This document shows, piece after piece, positions 1 to 13,100 of a DNA stretch of 64,000 nt. The stretch is from Gavia stellata (lineage: Eukaryota > Chordata > Aves > Gaviiformes > Gaviidae). Under the pieces are notes generated by a model that was not told where the DNA came from, did no database searches, and was given only the letters and a program-made list of their open reading frames with translations. The first letter of the stretch is position 1. Each line of letters begins with the position of its first letter. The stretch is taken from NCBI RefSeq assembly GCF_030936135.1, contig NC_082603.1, positions 25,324,880 to 25,388,879 of the forward strand, in the 5' to 3' direction. The translations under genes and the position numbers were made by a program.

Positions 1-3000
1 TCTGGACTTGTAAAACAAACCTTGTAATTATTTCACATTTTACCAAATGCTTTAATCTGTCACTATAGCAAAAACCCAACAAGCATTTCATAGTTGTGAA
101 CGGGCTCCTGGGTTTTTTCTCCTCACTATAGGACAAGCTTTTTGCAAAAACTGAATGCAAGACCCCTGAGGAGCATACGGGAACAGAACCACCAAATGTC
201 TGGTTGCCATCTGTTCTACCCATTTACTCTCCCAATATGTAAATAAACGTCAGTGAGCACAGGGACCAGTGAAACACACAGTTGCTCTGTAAAGCCCACA
301 TTTCTGCCTCTCCTCCTGATGAGCAGAGCAGTGGCCTCAGAAGCACGCTGAGAATACACCATGAAAGGCTCTTTTGGGACTTGACAGCCTCCCCTTTGAA
401 ACACCACCCCCCTCATAAATAAAGCCCTCACTGTCTAATGGATGCACTTTTTTTCCAGTGTACAACTCCTGAATGAACAAACTAATGGCTGAATGAAAAA
501 ATAAACTATCCTAGAACCCTAGCAGAAGTGTGTGTTTTTCTTTACGTTTTTAGGGTGGGTGTAGAAGAAAGAAAATAAATTGTAGAGCTTGTGGGTTTTT
601 TACATATATACATGCCAAATAAATACAGTGCACCTTTCCCATTGAGCCACCGATACAAAGAAGAGAAGTACGTACTTAGTACTTACTACATGCACTCATG
701 TGCTAACAAGGGGTATGTGAACATACTTGACTTCATGAATTATGCAAACACCTAAGTACACGCACACATACATCTCTTAATGAAATACATGTAACAATGA
801 TTACATCAACCCCAAACTATTATACAAACACACGATAAGAATCAACATGAACTGATTAAAAAACCCCAGCAAGCACACACCCCAAGCAGAACCACTGCAA
901 AGGGAGAAAAATGCACAGACAAATGCACTCTCAACACCCATTACAACCACAGGAAGGACAAGGCAAGGGTCTCAGCTCAAGAAGGACCATCTAATAGATG
1001 GAGCACGAAACAAATGCTTGGAATTTCTGGTATTTTCCTGCTCTGCCAAACTTGATATGTGCCATTTTATTTACTACTTTTATGGCACAGAGGAGTCCTC
1101 GTCACAGACTAGGGTTCTACCACAGAACCTGCTGTACAGACCAGGTGAAAATACCATCAAGCATAATAAAAGAGAACAGCAAATGACTTTGGGTTGGGAA
1201 CACAAGGAAACACTGCAGTGCGACTCAGGTATAGGGACAGCAGCCCTAACAGCCCAGCACAGCTCACGTTTTTTGTGAGTATCACAAGAGCCACAGAAAA
1301 GACAAGGAGAATATAACGCTCCTTGGAAGAGTCACTTGGGCCTCAGTAATCCCATCTAACCTCAGATTTGCAATTTATGCACTCAGGTTCAGAACTTAGA
1401 CTCAGCTGCTGATCAGTGCAGAAAAATCAGGTCCTGCAGAGATCATCCCACCTATGATCCAAGTTTCAAGGAGATGTTTCTCTGTCCCTACTGACCATGG
1501 ATGAAGCCCTGGCCTTCCAGTCTAGCCCTCACTGAACACAGAGTGTTCAGTCAAGCCAAGTATGGAAACACGGCACTTAAGGCCTCCAAATCTCGGCTCT
1601 CCCTTTCTAACACTGGCTAACAGCACTTCACCATCAAACGTTTCCAAACTGTGAAATGCTCAGATATTATGAGGTAACTTACATACTCAATCTGGATAAA
1701 TACAAACACTGTAACATAAAACATCAAGACATTTATACAAAATAGAGGAAAAAAACCAGTAAAGAATAAAACCTCAAAACCAACATGTCAACAATTATAT
1801 TAAACCCAGCACAATATGGAAAATCTACACAAAAACAAGACCAAAAAGCAGAATGTTTCAAGAACTCAGTTCAAGACAACTGATTTAAAAATAGAAAACA
1901 TGTTTTCAATGGAACTAATTCATACCACAGATCAAAAGATGGATGCAATTATATGGTGTAATATACCAGCATAAATAAAAAGCCTTGGACTTTCTCACAC
2001 CCTGCATACAAAGGCAACGCTAAAAACTTTTTTATATTAAGCAATAACTGCTGAATCCCTTCTGTTCAAGCAGGAGATATAAAGGTTACCACAGATAGCT
2101 GGCAGCAAATGATGAATTTTTCATCATTTCACTATTTCATTTCACTATGCTTTTTCTATCAAGTATAGACAAGGGCAGGACCTCGTAGCCTAAACTGCTG
2201 AGGGCCTCAAAAACTGCAGACTAGAAAATGAGAAAACATATGTTGCAAGGAAATCTCTAATTTGAACAAAATCAGCCTCAAGAGAAAGAGGAAAACAAAT
2301 ATCAGATTGCATTATAAACAGAAAAGCAGCAAAATATCCATGAGCAGTAGAACCAGCTCCTAACAGAACTGAAGACAGACAAAACACTGAAGTTAAACAC
2401 TAAAAGTTTCCAATCACACAGTATTACAACTGAGACTTTTGACAGGAAAAGAAAAAAATCAAGACATTAGATAGGCTGAGTGTAGGAAGAGTCTAAGTCA
2501 ATACACGCACAGAGAACATTGCATCACTTCCTGCAGTGTCACCATACAACAGGGGAGAGAGGAGCAAGCTATAATTACTGCTGGAATTAAGACTGAGTTT
2601 TATACACAATAGCCTGGAACTTCACCCACATGTTGCATTAACAGTGGGGTTTGTGTGTAATGCTTTTATTATTCTAAAGAGTGGAAAGGGAAAGAACAGT
2701 TTGGCTGTGGGCAAGCATTTTGATTGCTTGTTAGCATGCCCCAGGCAAAGCCAAAGATACCTCCTAGCAATTGCATTACTCACCACTCTTCAGATCAGAA
2801 ACTTACATCCAAGGCTTTTAGAGAATCCCTTTTTATCTCAGTATCCATTAAGAGTCCTCCAATTTCCACACCTGTGACCTCTTTGAAGCTCTATGGCTGT
2901 TGCTGTAACTGGAGCAGGGAACCTCATTTATTTTTTGTCTGTAGGATCTTGTTAGCTACCAACTGAAATGGCTGCCTTTGGCTGGGAATTCCCACTCTGC

Positions 3001-3260
3001 TTTTGTAATGTCCTTGATAGCAACATTCAGAAGAAAATAATGATTTAGTACATTTTTAGCAGACATGAAGCATTTATCTACTGTGCACTCACCCTGCAGC
3101 AGCAAGTTTGCTGTAGACCAGCACCTTCGTAACTCTTCTAAGGATAGAGGGCAGTGGAGGCACAGGATGTCCCTCAATCTGAAATCCAGCAGCAACCTCT
3201 CCTCATTAAAAAGATGGAAGAAACTTTTTTTTTAAAAGACTGCGTGTAACATGGAAGAGG

Positions 3261-3298
3261 CTTCTTTTTTCTTTTTTTTTAAAAAAAGAAAATAGAAG
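3261..3298. repeat. AT-rich inverted repeat, 18-bp arms
   Basis: Arms 3261-3278 and 3281-3298 are complementary at 17 of 18 positions (mismatch 3266/3293) with a 2-base centre. The arms combine a T/A run with flanking CTTC/GAAG. Either strand could fold into a hairpin, including the EIF2B3 pre-mRNA. Confidence 0.8.
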
Positions 3299-6200
3299 AG
3301 TCTAATGCAGGAGCCAAGGGAGTCTCTTTTAATTTCTTGGATGGCCCTGAATTCATCAGGTGAGGATACCTTAAGGCAATGTGAATGCCTTCACATACGT
3401 AACCTGTCAGCATCACTGTTTATCTTCTCAGAGAAAGCTGGAAGAAAGATGCCGGAAGCTGGGGAGGAGACTTAACCCTGGTCCCATCACATGGCTCATC
3501 CTATGCGTTGTATCAGATGGGATCATACAATGAAAACACCATTTTAGGTTATCTTTGTATCTTAAAGAGCTACCATCCAAAATCAATATTTTTTAATTTA
3601 CATACATATAAGCTAGGAACAGGAAAGATATTCAAGCCTGGAAGGCATCCTGTCTCCTCCCAGGAGGAAGTCTTGTTACCTATTGCTCAAACTGACACAT
3701 GGGGTGGAAAAGGGTAATTTACAGTTATCAGCAACCAAAAGCAGAAATTTAGAGATGATCACAGGTTTATAAGCTTACTAAGAATGTTTTCAAAGCAGGA
3801 CCTTGATATTATGACACTGAAGAGTAAACCTTCTCGTCTGAAACATAAGCTTTGCAATCCACATTTTCCTCTGGTTCTGACTAATGCAATTTTGTCCTAC
3901 ACGGTACTCCAAAAATCATTTTCCCAGCTTCCTCCTTCAACCACATCACCCTTCTTCACTGGTTCCATTTTCTGTCACATCAAGCACAAGTTGTTTACCC
4001 CTCTTTTACTAGCCTATCCTTTCCACTCACCATTCACTTACCAAGTCTACTTCTGCCTTACATCAATAAAGGATGCCAACTCTATTACCTACTTGTATCT
4101 TCTAAAGGACATGGGTTTAGGCTCTACTGTCTGTCTTTTTTTTTTTTAATAGAAGAAGTCTGCTACCCTTACACTTACAGAAAACTGACAATTATCAGGC
4201 TATCAGTATGCTGGGGCACCAGACTGATACACTGACACATCTTATCCTGTCTTGTTAGGCTCTCTCATTTGTCTGAGGTCAGGAGTCATCTCCTGGGTTT
4301 ATGTCCAGATCCTAAGCATCCCACAGAGGAGACTGTTTTTCTCCCATCTAAAGGCATCCAGAAAGTATGTACCGTCACTCATGAGATCCATGCATGCTAA
4401 AGCTCAGAGGAGCACCCCATAACCCAGGCCCTGAATTAACCAGTTCACAGAAGGTCAGCCTAGCAAGCTGCATTCTCCCCTGGCTCAACACACTCCACAA
4501 ACAGATCCCTTCTTCACAGGCAGGAGAACTCCAGAAACAAATGGCGCTCTCCTCCGTCACTCCTATTCCTGGAAGGCAGGTTTCCAGGACTACCTGGACG
4601 GCAGCACTACCAGACCTGCTGCGCAGCTGATCTTGGACTCTGCCTCACATGAACAGAAAGGAGAGTGCCGCAGTTGGGCTCCAATCTCAACAGCAGCGAC
4701 GCAGCAGGCTTGCTGCCAAAGCCCAGAGCTCAAGCCCAGGCTTAACACTTCATGTAAGCAGAGCCTTAGGCAGTCAGGTGCTGTAGTCATACAAACAATA
4801 ATAATAAAAAGTAGGCCTAATGGAGCTCAACCAGCTCAACTTATTGAAGAGAAAGAAGGCCTTTGCCCACAGCCCGCAATTACCTAAACAGCAGAAGATC
4901 TCTCAGCAGCACAACAAAAAGCATGACTGGATTTAGTGGCTAGAAATCAGTGTTCAACGTAGAAATAAAAGGCAAAGTGTTTTAAGAGGGAGAATAAATA
5001 TCATCTGGAATAAAATACCAAGAATATAATAGACTCTTCATCTACTAGAATGTATGAATAAAGACTTGCTATCTTTCAGAAACACATTCACTAGGTCATC
5101 CATAAATTTTGGGGCTAACAGCCCTAACTACTGTGTGCAAATTCCCTTACAGCCTAGAGGATCATAATGGTTACTTGCAGTCTCAAACCAGACTATAAAT
5201 GAAAACCAAGACATATATAGCATGTGTCTTCAGGAATTATTCCACCATCCCGCAGCTAGTATCAGCATGATCTTAAAATAATTTAAAAAAAAAAGTGTGA
5301 AACTCTTTCCAAGGTCAAACCAAGTAATTACACAAAATCCAGTTTCAACTCTGCTCCAACAGAAAACCCAAATGCTAATCTGCTCCACAAAGCACAGGCT
5401 GAACAGAACCAGTCACTGTGAAACACAGCTCAATGGCATTGCCACTTCATACTAGCCTGCGCTGAACTGAGTGTCCACATGCATGAAACCTGACTAGCTT
5501 TCTTCAAGCATTTTTTTTCCTGTAAAAATAAATCATGCTATGTTACACAGAAGTACTGTTTTGAACCGTAAATTCCTATACTACCCCCCATGCAATACTA
5601 CTTTCTCCTCTAGCACCTCTCCAATTTTTCCAGTGATACTTGGTCTGCAGCAAGTGGTATTGTGAGAAACACGTTATGAAAACTTCAAGACCTCCACTGC
5701 TTTTTCCAGCACTATTAGTCTACATCCAGATTTTTCACCATCTTCCCAAAGGAACTAGCAGAATTTATACTACAGAAGAATGCCTAAATTTGCTCCAAGA
5801 AAATCTGAATACACAACTGTTTTTCCCTTTTCAGCACAGAACAGAGGAAAAGAAAACCCACCTAGGTTATGTAGTTTTTCTCAGTTAACATAACAAAATG
5901 CAAAATTAAATTCCAGGCACCCTAGAAGTCCACTGATCTTCACCATGGCTTTCACCAAATTAAACAGTGACAGAAAAACAGTGCTGAGCAAAGTGACAGC
6001 CTCTGGGATAGCCTGTGCTGTTCACAGCACCACCTTCCTATTATCAATATTACACTACTGTACCAGGCTGCAAAAACAGACACAGGGACAAACCCTCTCT
6101 AGCACAGTAACTCCACGGACTGGCATTAGGCATCTGCTCCCTCCCACATTCCCCAATAACTGGAACTATGTGCTTAGGTTAACACACACAATTGGGTTTG

Positions 6201-9200
6201 ATCTAAACAATTCCATTTTCTGTTTCGAAGGGTGAATACTCACTAAGGGCTGTCACCTGTGACAGGGTAACTGTGACAGCTGTACAGCCCACAATTGCCA
6301 TGAAATGCCCCAACCTCCAATGCGGGAAGGGCTATTAAGATCCAGACAGGGGGAAAATACGGAAGTCGAAATCATGCAGGCTAGAAACAAAGCAAAAAGG
6401 CTTCAGACAGCAGAGAAGGAATGTTATTCCAGAGAAATGTCCAAATAATCAGTGAATGCCTCCTTGCAAGTATCACCCTACCTGAAGCCAGGAAAGCCTT
6501 GAGTCTTATGGGGAAAGGCCAAGGACATTGCAAGTTACAAGCCAAAAATTATTAAAACACCAGACTAGATGCTGACTTAACATTCAAAACAAGGACATTA
6601 TTAAGGAACACCAAAGAGACCCCTACACAACTCCTGCTCCGTGGAATTCAGGGTGACACTGACATCAGTGATGTCTTCACGTCGCCCTTCATGCCCTCTT
6701 CCAGGCATGGGGACAGTTATGTTCTCAAGGCTCATACACAGCACAGGGCTTTGGCCTCTCCACTGACAGCACCAGCAAAAGGTGGCAGCTGGAGGACACT
6801 GACTTTTTTTCCCCCACACTCTTAATATTTCACTCTCTTTGGAAATAAAATAAGATGCACAAATTCATTTCACACACACTTTTCAATTCTTTGAACATTC
6901 ATCATAGAATGACTTTTGAAAACTATAAACTTGAGTTTGACTTATTAATGTAAAAGGCTTCCTATGCCTGATAAAATAAGATGATAATAAATGACGTTTA
7001 ACTTCTTTGCCTTGATGTGTCCATGAAAGTGTTGTTAAAGACAAAAAGTGCAAAATGTTTTTTGAGACTACATTTACTAAAGCTGTAATTTTCCCTCAAC
7101 ACATAGCACAGCAACTTATTTACACAAGATGACTGCACATACTTTTAAGTAGGGAGAATGAAGGATGATTTACAAAAAACGAACACTGATTTCTGTTTAC
7201 TTACAAAAAATGAAAACTAGTAGTGGCTCATAAAAACAGGAAAATATTTTTACCAGGACGCTTCTAAACAAATTATTTCAGTTATATACATGTGCAAAGA
7301 GCTTACTATGTCCACAACTAGAATAGGTTGAGTTTGTGTAATTCATCAGAAACCACATAGGGTCTAAATGAAAACATATACTGTAATACAGGAGAAATGC
7401 TGACAATTAACTTCTACATGGAAACAAGAGGTACTGGTTAACATAATGAGCACAGGCCTCGAGTTGCCAGGAATGTGAAAAGAGTAAGGACACACAGTGG
7501 GAGATGCAACAATTAAAACTGACAGTCATCTCAGGTCTGTCAATGACTCTTCTTGCAAAACACCTAAGGTCTTCACATATTTTTTTGCCTGCGTGTATAA
7601 TGGAAGACATCCTCTTTAGCTGACAATGTGCGGAATAGTGAATGCCCTAATAACCACTCCTGATCCTAACCTTCAGAGCTAATTGCCTCATTCAAACTTC
7701 TGGTGTTTTAACCCTGATCCATAGTAAACCCTGGCAGCAAAATAATTAATTTAATTAGCTACATTCTTCTAAAGCTGAGTAACTTTAAAAAAAAAAAAAA
7801 CACAACCAAAAAAAACCCCAACAACCAACAACTGTTGAATTCTCTAACTCTTACCCTGCCAGGAAAAATAAAGATCAGAGCAAAGTCCTGAACACATTCA
7901 TCAAGCACACAGTCAGGCAGTGCTATATCATTCCCCCCAGCAACACTGCCAGCCTGAGCACCTGCCAGTATAGCTGCTTTTTACTAAGACAATCAGCTGT
8001 GCTTTGGGAATGGGACTCAGGCATGCAATCCGCAATTAATTTTGCCTAATACCTCAATGGTGGCAGCTTTCAGTCAGAGGTAGAGAAGGAAACAAGATGC
8101 TACATACCCTGTGAGCTGCCATCTGATACATCTGCTTCTCCCATGCCGCGCTAACAACATTGTGAAAGGCAGAATAAAAAAAACCTGCAAGACAGCAGCT
8201 TTTATTTGCATTTTAGAGTCAAGTAAACATTTTCTGCCAGGTCTGCTGGAAAAAACTGATTAAATTCTTCTTACTATTTCAGAATAGATGAACAGAGTAT
8301 TTAGTTAAGTCTTGCTCAGAGAGAGAGAGATCTTGTCTCTCACAAACGAATTTCATTTGTTTTTTTATTTCCACTGACAGTACAAAAAAATACGTAACTA
8401 TACATTACAGGGACTGAAGTTTTTCTTTCCATGCTCACCAAACTCTGCTCAGCTGTACCAAAAGGATTCAGATTCCACCTTCCAGCCGTTACAGCAAGCT
8501 TACTTACATCATGTGTTTGGAAAGGAGATTTTTCAACAGAGGAAGCGAAGCGCTTAGCCATGCCGTCCAAGACTCCACGGATCAGTGACCCTCAGCAGCA
8601 TACAGACCACCACCGTGACATCACACTTTCCACAACACGGCTCCCAAAGATGCACATACCAAGAGAATCTGGAGTTTCAATCTTTGTTTATTTGTTCAGA
8701 GAAAGTTGGTTTTTCTTCTTCTTTTTGGTAGCTTTTCAGGGTTTGTTTTGCTTTGCTTTTTAAGAGCTGTATTACTTTCAAATCTTACTTTTTGAAACTG
8801 AGAAAGCCAGGTGGACCACCTGAGACAAAGCATTTCGTATGCAAGCACTCACCAGTGATAGCAGCAGAAGACATGCTGATTAATTCACACCATATTAGTC
8901 AGGGCTTCCATTAACACAACTAAGGGTTCATCAAGGAAGGAAAATGTGAAATTGTTCCATTGCTGTTACTCTGCTGGAACGCCACATTTTAATCACTGGC
9001 TGGAGTATAGTTGAGTGACACAAGGGAGAGAAATGCTTAACAGAAGACGAAAATAATAGACTCAGTGAAGACAAATGCTTGATCCAGGCACACCCAATCC
9101 ACCTCCTGCTTCAGCCTGAAACACAGATTCATGATTTAACCAGGTTTCTCAACCTGCTGCCTGGGGAGGCACCAGCCTGGGAGGTGGCGCCAGACAGCAG

Positions 9201-10121
9201 CTGTGTGGGTCTGGTAAAATTTGGCACAAGAAACAAAATGGTCAAATATTAGAGATGCCTAAATTTCAGAGGAACTCATTTGTAAACTACAATGACAACC
9301 TCCACCTTTTTTTTTTTTTCATCAACAATAATCTACAACCCACAAAAAGGTCTGCAGCACTTTGATGAATGGTACAAGCAGAAGGTCACAGAAACACAGT
9401 CTCAAAGAAGTTTCCTGAGTCAGAGTTTAGCCTCCTGCCATTCCAGGTATCACATTACTTAGTTTATTTAAAAAAAAAAAAAAAACAAAAAAACCCAAAC
9501 CACAAAGAACAAACAAACAAAAACCCACAACAAAAAACCAGCTTCTCACTCCAGTATAAAGTTAGGGGGGTTTTGTCTTGATTACTCCTTCTGGAAGACT
9601 GTTTCACAATCCTATTCTGCTCTGATTAAAACCTTTCTGTAATTTTCAGCCCATGTTTCCTCATAGCAAATTGAAACCCAATTATATTCCACTCTGAGTA
9701 TCTTATCTCCTTTTCTAGTGTTTGTTCCGCATTTGATGCATTTGAATTCCACACCTCTGCAGTATTCCAGGCAAAAAAATCTTCCCGTTGCCTTAAGCAA
9801 TTGTATTAATTTCTCATCTCCACCATAGAAAATGCTTTACCTGATACATTCTAGTCTTGCGTTTACCTTTCCTTTCTCCATCAGAGTGGCTGCTCACCAT
9901 CACCCTACTTCAACTAGTCCATTCTGAGATGTTGCAATTTACTATTGGGCTCCTAGCTCCTATTACAATCTCTTGTTACTAATCCCCAAAATCATGAGTT
10001 CCGTGTTACCAGAGTCTTGACACTATTACTGTACTATAACATGGCAGGTCATGGCACATATATTTTGCACACTGGTCCTGTAAATCATCCAAAGGAGGTC
10101 TACTAAACTGCAAGAGAAGAC

Positions 10122-10148
10122 CTACTACCATTCTTAGAATGGTAGTAG
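10122..10148. repeat. Perfect 12-bp inverted repeat with 3-base loop
   Basis: CTACTACCATTC at 10122-10133 is followed by TTA and then its exact reverse complement at 10137-10148. It is isolated inside the EIF2B3 intron. The run of T needed for an RNA polymerase III terminator is absent, and I see no link to a named element. Confidence 0.85.
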
Positions 10149-13100
10149 AAGTTAAATAAATTAAGACATAAATCTGGACTGAAGAAGTCACAGAGCAACA
10201 TACTGGAGGGAACGACCCACTAAAAAGCCCCGATGGACATTCCAGAAGACTTTACATTATGACTTGAAAAAAGTGTGTCCGCTAACACTAGCTACAGAAG
10301 AAAAGCCTCCCTAAGTGAGCCAAGGGATTTCATTACATAAAATTTCAAGAGACATCAAAGGAAGTTAACTTTTAAAAAGGCAGTGTATTGCCCACAATTA
10401 TGAAAAAAAAATCACCACTGAAAGACAAGTTGCCTACAAAACAAAACTGCATCATCTCCTACCACAACATGCAGCAGACAGCACTCGCATCTCTTCTCTT
10501 GCTAGAAAGTGTATCAGATATCACCACTGAAACTGTCAGGACTCTTAATAATTTCCCTATTATTCAGATTGAACGCATCTGAATGCTCCAGCCGGTGCTG
10601 CTTACCAATGAAAACGAGAAACAGAGACTGGAGATAGTTATTGAGGACAAAGCAATTATATAAGATTTTTAGAAAAGAAAACCCACACCTCTTGCAGAAA
10701 CCCCCTTCCACACTGCTTCTGGCAGTTAGAAATCTTTGGATGCTAAATAAAAATAAATAAAAGCAGGAACATGGAAATTATCAAATTACACCACAGCACC
10801 TGCTCTGTCACACCTGTAACATCATCATTAGTTTACAGCAGCATGCTGAACATACTGTTTTACTAAAAATGCCAAACATTGATCTCATTTAAAAACCCCT
10901 TAATCTTGAAATACCATGTGTGAGGAAAATGAAAGACAAATCCAGAGCAAGTTTAGTGTCTTATCATCTATGGAAGAGGTATTCAGTTGTTCATGCTTAG
11001 GGCTAGATTAAGCCATCCTTACATCAAAACTGTTCGCTCATTTGTCCCTAATGAAAGTTTACCCTTTAGACACTCTGACTCTTAAGAAAGCAAATTATTT
11101 CTTCCCCCTTACAAATTCTACAGGCTCCTTAGCAAAGCATGCAAAGGCTATGTGCCTCCCATGCCTGTAATGGATGAAACAGTGACAAGTAACAGCTTAA
11201 GTGATTGATGAAGTAGGAAAGATATCTTAAGAGAGCAGAATCAGAAAGTGACAGGAAAAAAAATGGATGGGCAAAATAAGATTTAATGAAGGAGGGAGTT
11301 TGATTTACATTTCATACAAAAACAGTTTTTTAAACGTATGCTAACTAACTTTTTTATTTCAAGCACTCCCTGACAGGTCAAGAATATTCTTTAAGGCAAA
11401 TAATAGATTAAGACAATAGCAACATGGCTCAAACCAAAGGAGGAGACTAAAACATATGTCCTTCAGAAACAAAGGAAAGCATAGATTCTGCCCTAACGAG
11501 CTCATAGTCTGCTTTTACTAATGTACATTGTATGAGGGGGTATTTACATATTACAGACTTAGAGAGAGCTGATTTTGTTATTTAATCTATAAAAATAATT
11601 TTCTGAAGTTTCAAAGTAATTATTGACAATGATTCTTGAAAACAGACATGAAATTACAGCAATATTTTACAAGTTCAACATAAAGATACCGGATTGAGCA
11701 AATTGCATGAGAGCACTGCTTTAACAGATTTGGAACCTAAGGATATAACTGCTTGATTCATTGCTTGTTACAATCCATCAAAGTTGCTTGCTTTATCATA
11801 GCTCTTCATTGTCTTCAAAAGATTTAGTGAAAGGTTTTTTCCACTACTTTGCACAGCTTTTCAAAAGCTGACAGGCACACAGCTGAAGAAATCCATGGTA
11901 GTGCCTCTTTTTGTGTCCTGTAAGTCTTGCTGGACCTGTCTCATTTCCATGCTGCGGGTAAGGCAATAACTCAAAGAGTAAATCACTTCAGAATTACTCT
12001 AGTATAATTGTGTATGTGAACAACTGAAAGAAAATGGAAGTCAGAAGGCATTTAAAATAAATAAATAAAATTGATGTTCCTGTAACAAATTTACTCAGCT
12101 ACAGAAGCAGATCTTCAACTTCCAAAATACATTAAATTCCTATATATACCATCTTCTTGCCAAGGTCCCATCTGGAATAGGGGAGCTCTCTTCACTCTTC
12201 ATGACCAGGAAAGGTCATCAATCCAAACCTACAGGCATGGAAGGCCGGCTTGTTTCTCTGTTTAGGCTAGATCACGAAGTGACAGAGACCTGTAAACACC
12301 CCCACGGTGGTAAAGCTGCAGTTTCAACAAGAGCATTACTACAATTCCATCAACCATCAGTCTACATAGTCTATGTTCTACCATTTTCAATCCTATATAT
12401 AAATGAGAAAAGAATTAAGACCTTGCAGCTTAATTTTCATATTTTTAAAAGCCACACATTATCAGTCCCGCAAAAGATGAGAAGAAAACTAGGAACTTAA
12501 AGGGCCAAAAGAATAAAACTGACAGTAATATTGAAAGTACATAAAAAACCCAAAGACTGGACATTAAAATGATAGCCATGGAAACTGCCATAAAGTACAC
12601 AGACTATAGCAGGATCCTGAAACCAACAGCATTCTAGTGAAATTCTGGGATTGTCCACAGGAAAGCAATTAAGGGATCTCATCAATAGTTGTAACAAAGT
12701 CCTTAAACAAATTGTTTCCATATCCCTGTATGAAACAAAACATTTAAGAAATCAATGAGTAACTCCTATATGCACTTTTTGACAACATAATTTTAAGTGC
12801 TGGACATTAATAAATTAGAGTAAAACATCAATAAGTGTAATATTACCTAATGAAAAAAATAAAATACATACAGACAAAAAAATCCCTCTCAGTTTCTACT
12901 TCATATGCTGCAAAATGATTTTTCAGTTACTTACATCTGGACCGATGCATTCCCAAATTGAGAACCTTTTTAAAGTTATAATCTAGCGCACACTGAAAAA
13001 AAGCTCAACACTCACAATTCAGAAATTGGACTGCAGCTCTACTGAAGTTTCTATTTCTGTAGTTTCCATTTAAAATAGTTTCAACTTGTGTTTAATCTCC

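Noticed and set aside
6901-6925. Minus-strand CR1-like end (TCATAGAATGA).
   Set aside because: Only about ten bases match and the diagnostic TTGGAAAAGACC block is missing.
9135-9290. Possible hAT-type DNA transposon remnant (TTTCTCAACCTGCTGCCTGG).
   Set aside because: Only a short stretch resembles a hAT end, and no terminal inverted repeat pair or target duplication is visible.
9612-9800. 62-codon minus-strand frame with two CxxC-like cysteines in the EIF2B3 intron.
   Set aside because: It is isolated, without splice context or a recognised family. It is more likely chance or an old repeat.
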